NCBI GenBank assembly: GCA_944989445.1
Contig: CALYLW010001413.1
Span: 62,001 to 126,000, forward strand
Source: Ampullaceana balthica
Taxonomy: Eukaryota > Mollusca > Gastropoda > Lymnaeidae
Reading direction: 5' to 3'
DNA: 64,000 nt
The position numbers were made by a program, and so were the translations under genes. Positions 57,120 through 64,000 of this stretch are shown piece by piece; the first letter of the stretch is position 1; the number at the start of each line of letters is the position of its first letter. Below the pieces are notes generated by a model that worked only from the letters and a program-made list of their open reading frames with translations, searched no databases and had not been told where the DNA came from.

Positions 57120-57529
57120 TCTGCCAACTTCTTTTAAATAGGCACGGCTTGCAGATGCCAGACCATCACATCCCAAATGATGAGATTGCTGATGGGCAGA
57201 GAGTACGTGGAGGTCGACGTAAGCGATAAAAAGATAACCTTAAGACCACACTGATTGGTCAATTAGCATGACTCCTGGGAGGCAGCAGGGATCTTGCTCT
57301 AAAGCGTCCTGATATCATTCCAACCATCTCTTGTCCTACATGTCGACACACATTACGTCAAGAATAGGGCTACTAGACCACCAAAGTAACACAAGGCTCA
57401 TGATATCATTCTAACCATCTCTTGTCCTACATGTCAACACACATTACATCAAGAATATGGCTAATAGGCCACCAAAGTAACACATGGCTCACAAAGCACA
57501 TGACTTATATGATGAGAATGGTCCTAGGC
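57120..57529 (+). pseudogene. LINE C-terminal relic with a 91-bp tandem duplication
   Basis: The plus-strand frame gives GGRRKR then KDNLKTTLIGQL and later ISCPTCRHTLRQE, consistent with a GGQKKRYKD-like and CxxC end of LINE ORF2. The CxxC block is duplicated (57311-57401 and 57402-57492). Stops break every frame. Confidence 0.5.
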
Positions 57530-57717
57530 CAGTGATGGCGAACCTTTTTAGGGCCACGTGCCCAAAATTCATTTATATCCTACTTATATATTGCAAAATG
57601 CCAACACAAAGTGCCAGCAAAGTGGTTTGATTAAAGAAGTAATATTTTAGTTGCGTGCCTGCTGATGAGGCTCTGCTTGCCGTCTATGGCACGCGTGGCA
57701 TAGGTTTACCATCACTG
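57530..57717. mobile_element. 188-bp hAT MITE with perfect 8-bp target duplication
   Basis: The ends are CAGTGATGGCGAACC and, inverted, CAGTGATGGTAAACC. TCCTAGGC flanks both sides (57522-57529 and 57718-57725). The left family X copy (11800-11812) shows the site without the insertion. Confidence 0.95.
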
Positions 57718-57751
57718 TCCTAGGCCCTAAGCGATCAGGACGGAAAAACGA

Positions 57752-57835
57752 CACACACATACACACACACAAACACACATACACACACAACACACACAAA
57801 CTAACACAAACACACTCACACATACACACACTAAC
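57752..57835. repeat. (CA)n microsatellite, imperfect
   Basis: ACACAC runs with AAAC interruptions. Confidence 0.95.
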
Positions 57836-58588
57836 AAACAATGTTAATTCCTTATTTAATGATATTTTAGGATTTCAGATGTTTCATAAAACGAGGAACA
57901 TAAGAAGAGAAATAAAATTTGCTTAATTAACCTTGTATATATATTGTTGCTCACGTGAATCTATATGTATTTGTCATATTATAATTAGTAAAACATTAAG
58001 CTATTCCGCCTGAATTTTATCAACGACCTGGATATATTTCATCTGCTGTATGAATATTAATAAAAAGTACATCTCATTTAAAGAGATTCATGTCTGACAA
58101 TAATGATAACTTGTATATTGGAGTGGATCTAAAATATTAATTTCCCAGATATAGTTAATACAGTTAAGTATTATGCTTAGCTTCTTCATGTCCAGACATT
58201 GTTAACATTAGTTGGTTTAGATTTTTTTTCTTAACTGATCCATAACTGGACATGATCATGACACGTATTTGGAAATTAAGCTTAATTTTTAAATGTAATC
58301 AAACTCATGACTAGTTTTAGGAATTTTGTCTTAACTAGAACATTTTCTAATATAGATATGACAAGTCTTAGTACTTTAAATGATGATGTTTTGAAGGATT
58401 CAAATCATGCAAATAGTAAAATTTATTCACGTAGTTAGATTAGCGGCAACACTGTAGGAATATTATCATTTAACGTGCATTCAGCGAATCAGGGAATTAC
58501 ATTTATATTTATAGATGGGAAAGGAGGTCAAATAAACTAAAGTTTGATTAAATTAAATTATGGCACATGACCAATGCACTATTGATGT
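57836..58588. other. AT-rich intergenic, nothing recognised
   Basis: No repeat or coding signal supported. Confidence 0.45.
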
Positions 58589-59450
58589 CATTAGATGATA
58601 TATGACTATTGCTTTATATAGCTTGACTTATATATGATATATGACTATTGCTTTGTATATCTTAACTTATTAGATGATACATGACTATTGCTTTATATAG
58701 CTTAACTTATTAGATGATACATCACTATTGCTTTATATAGATTAACGTATTAGATGATACATGACTATTGCTTTATATAGCTTAACTTATTAGATGATAC
58801 ATGACTATTGCTTTATATAGATTAACGTATTAGATGATACATGACTATTGCTTTATATAGCTTGACTTATTGGATGATATATGACTATTGCTTTATATAG
58901 CTTGACTTATTAGATAATATATGACTATTATCTTATCTTATCTTATCTGTTTACAGACGCTCCTTCTATACAGCAGATTATTGCGTCCTACGCTTACCTA
59001 TGGTTTGTGTTTAGTCCTGCATTTTTATTAGAGATTTAAATGTTGACAAAGTGTTGGTTTTCCTGGATTCTTCAGGCAACCCATTCCACGCCCGAATTCC
59101 GGACGGGAAGAAGGAAAACTTGTATGTGTTTGTTCTTGCATACGGAATAAGAAAGGTGTTTTTATCCTTTGTCTATCTGAGGGTTGTATTAAGTTATCTT
59201 TGTGTTGTATTTCTAAATTAGAATTAATTGCTTTATGTATGATTACTACTTTGCTCTTGGTTCTTCTATCCTCTAGTGTTTCAAGGTTTAATGATTTAAC
59301 TAATGGTGTTATTCTTGTCAGTTTCGAATATTCTCCAGTTTCGACTATTGCTTTATATAGCTTGACTTATTGGATGATATATGACTATTGCTTTATATAG
59401 CTTGACTTATCAGATGATTTATGACTATTGCTTTATATAGCTTGACTTAT
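58589..59450. repeat. 40-bp tandem array split by a LINE
   Basis: Units contain GACTTATTAGATGATATATG and ACTATTGCTTTATATAGCTT. About eight units lie left of the LINE and two to three lie right of it. Confidence 0.93.
58930..59342 (-). pseudogene. 5'-truncated LINE: ORF2 C-terminus, 3' UTR and tail
   Basis: The minus strand gives LETLEDRRTKSKVVIIHKAI, then LIQPSDRQRIKTP. After a frameshift comes PYARTNTYKFSFFPSGIRAW and NGLPEESRKTNTLSTFKSL with a stop at 59011-59013. These are standard end motifs of Jockey/I-like LINE ORF2 proteins (LE.RR, YK.SFFP..IR.WN.LP). The 3' UTR ends GGAGCGTCTGTA and an AAGAT-rich tail at 58930. The 7-bp flank GACTATT (58923-58929, 59343-59349) is a likely target duplication within the 40-bp array. 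Confidence 0.93.
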
Positions 59451-60236
59451 TGGGTCATTACATAATAGCAGAAACCATTAATGATTTCTTCATAATTTGG
59501 TATAATCATATAATTTTGAAAATTAGAATTATGTTTATTTCTTGAAACATTATCACAAAATGATATTTAAAAAATAGGAATATATCATTCGATCTGATGT
59601 TTCTTTCTACCTAATTAATTAATTGTGTATTCATTTTATCATAGCTGTATAAGCCCACTTTTAGTTCGGGGTATCTTTCGCTTTGGTCTACTTTAACTTC
59701 TTTGGTATATTCTGGACATGGGTTTAATCTGACCTGTTACACCGGGAATTATCTGGATATGGGTTTATTCGGGCTAGTTTTACCAGTGGTTTAAAAGTAA
59801 AATAATAACAACAATAGTAATTATTATTATAATAATAAATAAACAACAAATTTTTCAAGTTATTCAATATACATAAACAAGTGTAGCGGGCCTCAAATAT
59901 TGTGTGTATTATTTGTCTATGAATGGTAAGTAAGATGTTATTAGCTAACACAGCTTGATAATAAATACAAAACTGTTGTTCTTATTTTTGCTTCTATAAA
60001 AACTTAGTTCTAACTCGCCCTGCACAAAATATATTGTGGTTTTTATAGGGAGTACAGTGACACATTAAATACATACAAACTAATTATATAGGGCAGAAAT
60101 GATGACGTCACTTACCCTTATTAAACAATGACCCACTACAAATGTATAAACAAAAGGGCATTATTTAAATGGCGTCTTGCACCTAGGTCAGGGGGGATGG
60201 GGAGGGGGGGTGTTTACACATTTGTGACGAAATTCA
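59451..60236. other. Intergenic, nothing certain recognised
   Basis: A small imperfect duplication (CTGGACATGGGTTTAATC and CTGGATATGGGTTTATTC) lies at 59710-59790. No other feature. Confidence 0.45.
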
Positions 60237-60492
60237 AAGAGGAGATTGGGGTGTTTAAGAGGAGGGGGTGTTTAAGAGGAGGTGGGTGTTTAAGAGGATG
60301 TGGGGTATTTAAGAGGAGGTGGGGCTGTTTAAGAGGAGGTGGGGTGTTTAAGAGGAAGTGGGGGTGTTTAAGAGGAGGTGGGGGTGTTTAAGAGGAGGTG
60401 GGGGTGATTAACAGGAGGTTGGGGTGTTTAAAAGGAGGTGGGGGTGTTTAAGTGGAGCTGGGGTGTTTAATAGGAGGTGGGGGTGTTTAAGA
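60237..60492. repeat. Purine-rich ~19-21-bp minisatellite, about 12 units
   Basis: Units of GTGTTTAAGAGGAGGTGGGG with small length changes. One strand is almost pure purine with G runs. Confidence 0.92.
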
Positions 60493-60790
60493 ACTATTAC
60501 TTTACAACACAACTGGCAACTTTAAATAAAAGTTCTACTTAAAAATTTGTTATTTAAAATATATTTAATAACGTTTTAAATGGCTTCACGCGTTTTATAA
60601 TATTCGAGTGCAGTCTAACATTAAGTGCATAAATTATCAACAATAAAATGATTTGAAACATGGTCATGTTCAAATAGTAAATATGGCTTTGATGCGAAGT
60701 TTATGATGTTACATTTGAGGCGGGGCGGGTGTTAACTTTTCATGACAGTGACGAGGGGAAAAAATCGGCAAAAATCGAATGACGTCATTT
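60493..60790 (+). repeat. Family Z repeat
   Basis: It matches 54470-54720 and extends to GACGTCATTTATGGACGGCC. The array before it appears to be an expansion of the GTGTTTAAGA phrase at this repeat's start. Confidence 0.55.
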
Positions 60791-61115
60791 ATGGACGGCC
60801 CCAAGTGATAGTTTTGCATTGAAAAAACAAATTATAAATTTTTAAAAGTTGCTTTAAATCTCATTGTTCAAGACAAAAAATGCCTAAAATATGTGTAAAA
60901 GTTGCATTGATCACTGAAAATAATTCTTTTTTCAAATGTCCCCCTCATTTTGTTAAATAAAATTATTTGTTCAAACTTTTTTTTAAAAATAAAGGTCTTT
61001 AGTATATAGTTTATTTAAAAGAATGTGTTATATTAAACGCAAAACAAGTAAACAACCCTATGATATCTCAATTTCTGATGCATGTTATTATAATGCAAAT
61101 ACTATGAAAGTAAAC
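60791..61115. other. AT-rich intergenic, nothing recognised
   Basis: No feature supported. If the exon call at 61116-61262 is right, this would be intron on the minus strand. Confidence 0.4.
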
Positions 61116-61262
61116 ATGAAAGAGAAGTCCATATTTCTTTCCATCATCTCTGATGGTTGATTCAGTAAAAGGGACACCATAAGTTGACTTAGGGACATAG
61201 ACAATGGGTGGTTGTTTAGACCTGTAATCAGGAACATGCTTGGGATGGTCTAAGGTCCCAAT
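61116..61262 (-). CDS. Possible host exon, 49 codons
   Basis: On the minus strand, after a pyrimidine-rich 3' splice site (TTTTATTTCACATTTACAG then TTTGTAG), the frame reads LDHPKHVPDYRSKQPPIVYV, then PKSTYGVPFTESTIRDDGKK, then YGLLFH, with a weak donor GTTTAC after it. The composition looks like real protein and not like the surrounding AT-rich translations. The sequence is not repeated elsewhere in the window. The stretch is exactly 147 bp, a phase-0 exon. I do not recognise the family. If the nearer AG (ending ACAG) is used, a stop falls in frame, so the second AG would have to be the acceptor. Confidence 0.4.
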
Positions 61263-61542
61263 CTACAAACTGTAAATGTGAAATAAAAATATTAGGAAAA
61301 ACAATAGAAATAGGTTTGTAAAAAGCAGTTATAAAATTTAACATATTTAATTAAAGTACACTATTCAATTCTGAAGAAAATCTAGAATGATTATAAGCTT
61401 ATTATAAAGGAAAATGTGAAGTAAATTGTAAAATACTGATGCCACCTTACAGTGTAACCAGGGTAAACAAAGTCAAATGTAATTTATTATGGACTTGGGG
61501 AAAAAATAATAATAAAATACATACTTAATATAAAATAAGAAA

Positions 61543-62032
61543 AACCCGTAAAAAACCAAGTTTTTTACTATAAATCCTTTATGTACGAGAAGTAACTAAA
61601 AGAATGTTCATTATAATACGCAGCGCCAGACCATCCAGAAATACAAAATTGAAGTTGTGTCGTAAACGTGTTTAATATAATACGCACCGATCAGGAATAT
61701 GTTTATAAAAAGAGCTGTCAATAAAATACGCACCTTATTGCGCGACAGAAAGGTTGTTCAATATAATACGCACCGCGACGCTCTATCTCAAAAAATAGCA
61801 TGATACATAGGAATAAAAAAAATAATCTAAAAAATCAATAATTTAATTACGGTACATGCGATCGATCTGAAATTTCGATACATTGTTTTTATCATCGGTA
61901 CGAAACTGCCTGCAAAATTTCAGCTCGCTATCTTGCGAGCAAGTGGGTTAAAAATCGATCAAAAGTTTTGGCGACAAGCAAGCAAGCAAGCAAGGTCCGC
62001 CGCAGACACCACGAGTTAATATAAAGGATTTA
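61543..62032 (-). mobile_element. R1 element, first of a tandem pair
   Basis: It starts AACCCGTAAAAAACCAAG and ends AATATAAAGGATTTA. The interior has ACGCAGCGCCAGACCATCC and several ATACGCACC phrases not present in other R1 copies, and a (CAAG)n tract in place of CT. Confidence 0.85.
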
Positions 62033-62042
62033 ATAATAAAAA

Positions 62043-62551
62043 CAACCCGTAAAAAACCAAGTTTTTGACTATAAATCCTTTACGTATGAGACGTAACTAA
62101 AAGAATGTTCATTACAACACGCAGCGCAAGACCATCCAAAAATACAAAATTGCAGTTGTGTCGTAAAACGTGTTTAATATAATGCGCACCGATCAGGAAT
62201 AGGTTTATAAAAAGTGTTGTCAGTAAAATACGCACCTTATTGCGCGACAGAAAGGTTGTTCAATATAATACGCACCGCGACGCTCTATCTCAAAAAATAG
62301 CATGATACATAGGAATAAATAAAATAATCTAAAAAATCAATAATTTAATTACGGTACATGCGATCGATCTGAAATTTTGATACATTGTTTTTATCATCGG
62401 TACGAAACTGCCTGCAAAATTTCAGCTCGCTATCTTGCGAGCAAGTGGGTTAAAAATCGATCAAAAGTTTTGGCGACAAGCAAGCAAGCAAGCAAGCAAG
62501 CAAGGTCGGTCGGTCGGCCGCAGACACCACGAGTTAATATAAAGGATTTAA
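62043..62551 (-). mobile_element. R1 element, second of a tandem pair
   Basis: It is nearly identical to the preceding copy and starts exactly 500 bp later. The (CAAG)n tract is longer, followed by GGTCGGTCGGTCGGCC. Confidence 0.88.
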
Positions 62552-63261
62552 AAAGAAAGACAAATATACGTGCTAAAATGAATTTCCTTGATTTATAGAT
62601 GACTTATTGCTACTTAATATATCAATATATTTAGTAAAATCAATTTTATTTGTTAAATTGGCTACGTGGAGAACTTTGTAACAAAGGAAAAATACAAACC
62701 TTCGATAGTCAACTTGTCCATTGATGAAAATAAATAAATTTTCCGTACTAATACTTTGTTTTTTATTCCATTGAATAGAAATAACTTGTCAGCTACGAAT
62801 ATAAGCGATTTTTTCGCTAAATGATGAATCGTTCGCTATAATTGTAAAAGATTGCGGCTGACGTGTCTCATTAAAATTAACAAGAATTTCAAAATGGCGA
62901 ACGAAAATAGCGTTCCGGTAAACTAAAAACACGAGGGTCGGAGTAAAATTTTTTAAAATTTTAATTAAAAATTCATGTCTGAAATTGTATTTTTTCCTAA
63001 TTTTATTCAATTATTTAGGGATAAATTTTAAAAATAAAATTAGAATGTAAAAAGGTGAAGACAATATAAAAAATTAAACTGTCGACCAGCGGTGACAGAA
63101 AAGTCAAGGTTACGTCCTTTGAGAGTTAAACAAAGATGTATGATTTTTATTTTCACATTGTAAAGACAAGAGGTTTTATTGCTATCATCAGAAACTGGCA
63201 TTAATGAGTATGGCCACTTTTTCTGTGCTCTTATAATGACATGTCACTTAAAAAAAAAGAA
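62552..63261. other. Intergenic with a small CpG-richer patch
   Basis: The patch at 62780-62950 has more CpG than its surroundings and contains a short ATG frame (62894) that runs into a GT. No repeat was recognised. Confidence 0.4.
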
Positions 63262-63791
63262 AAACCCGTAAAAACAAAGTTTATATATATATATATATGA
63301 GACATAACTAACAGTATTGATTATTTTCAAACATTTACAGACTGAATCTGTCTTAACTCAACTTTGCTTCATAACCCTAGGGGGGAGGGGTGTGTGGGAG
63401 GGGGAGAGGGGAAAAGTCTGGTCACTGATTCGCTTGACCGAGCTCAGAGCGACACGTAAAATCTATACAAAAGCGCCCCGTCGCTTCGTTGGGTCGCCTC
63501 AATGCGTCAGCTCAAAATTTCACGTGGAAAAAAAACAATAACAAACCGTGAATTTTAATTACATACCTCATATAAGGATAAACTAAAAATGCATTAATTT
63601 AATTACGGTACGTTCGATCGATCTGAAATTTTGATAGGATGCATTGTTAGGTCAGACGGGTCAGTGTGCTAAATTTCAGCTTGATCGGATCACGGGAAGT
63701 GGGTCATTTTTTACTTCTAATTTTCCGCCCGCCCAAGACAGAGAGAGAGAGAGAGACAGAGACGGCCGCGAAGTTAATATAAGGGATTTAA
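63262..63791 (-). mobile_element. R1 element, near-complete
   Basis: AACCCGTAAAAACAAAG start, AACTCAACTTTGCTTCATAA block, GATCGATCTGAAATTTTGAT core, CT microsatellite (as GA on plus) and end AATATAAGGGATTTAAA are all present. A TA run interrupts the first subterminal repeat. Confidence 0.88.
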
Positions 63792-63811
63792 ATACATGTT
63801 AATAATAAAAC

Positions 63812-64000
63812 AAACCCGTAAAAACAAAGTTTTTGACTATAAATCCCTTATATATGAGACATAACTAGCAGTATTTTCTAACTCTTAACTCAACTTTGCT
63901 TCATAACCCTAGGGGGGGGGGACTGAGCTCAGCATGACACGTAAAATGTAAACAGAAGCACGCGGTAATTCGATGGGTCGTGACAACTCAAACATTCACG
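63812..64000 (-). mobile_element. R1 element, cut by the window end
   Basis: Same orientation and 550 bp after the previous start. The stem-loop and TATAAATCCCTTATATATGA are intact. Confidence 0.85.

Larger units (their letters stand above)
52485..57529 (+). repeat. Family X, right copy (inverted relative to 11795-14590)
   Basis: The longest copy. From left to right it has the ATCTAACCACCATTACAG block, a 31-bp array, an hAT-like insertion (53597-54810), a Helitron (54954-55225), the H and Q modules, the conserved block 56560-56870, a 50-bp array and a LINE C-terminal relic. The stretch 56547-56840 is open on the minus strand and resembles 12255-12533, but nothing suggests a real protein. Confidence 0.85.

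Noticed and set aside
60128..60391. 87-codon Gly/Arg-rich frame
   Set aside because: It is the translation of the purine-rich minisatellite.

Overview
This window is eukaryotic. It is AT-rich, has no operons or ribosome binding sites, and is built almost entirely from mobile elements and tandem arrays. The mix includes several Helitrons, hAT and pogo-type MITEs, tRNA-derived SINEs, Jockey/I-like LINE 3' ends, an OTU-domain relic and many TA/CT microsatellites. This fits an invertebrate, most plausibly a lophotrochozoan such as a gastropod mollusc. That placement is inference from repeat style; nothing in the window proves a taxon. No complete host gene is visible. Only two short stretches (25632-25695 on + and 61116-61262 on -) look like possible host exons, both at low confidence.

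Layout. 1-11 kb: copies of an abundant ~450-530 bp element (called R1 here), a Helitron, a complete 2.05 kb hAT transposon with a decayed transposase and an 8-bp target duplication, a large 3'-truncated Helitron, and a 48-bp minisatellite. 11-14.6 kb: an inverted copy of a large repeat (family X) that recurs at 40.8-42.3 kb and 52.5-57.5 kb. 14.6-23 kb: assorted repeats, an OTU-domain relic split by an hAT MITE, and a Helitron carrying a SINE. 23-33 kb: a MITE nested in a MITE, a second SINE, more R1, a 1.4 kb direct duplicate of the 1.75-3.8 kb region, and LINE ends. 33.4-38.4 kb: a 5 kb array of exactly 127 39-bp units plus two 28-bp units. 39-49 kb: short arrays with transposons inserted in them, then a 3,487 bp Helitron with a decayed replicase. 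49.5-50.6 kb: a 14-bp minisatellite. 52-57.7 kb: family X with nested insertions. 58-64 kb: a 40-bp array split by a LINE, a purine-rich array, a possible host exon and four R1 copies.

How the parts relate. Several insertions can be read exactly because a paralogous uninterrupted copy lies in the same window. Examples are the Helitron at 44983-48469, the SINE at 22403-22615, the Helitron at 2215-2716, the pogo MITE at 13609-14064 and the MITE at 57530-57717. One SINE shares its 3' tail with a LINE 34 kb away, suggesting that LINE family moves it. Family X carries a ~60 bp double hairpin whose substitutions tend to keep base pairing. R1 has subterminal inverted repeats, a CT microsatellite and a 3' stem-loop, which resembles non-autonomous Helentron derivatives.
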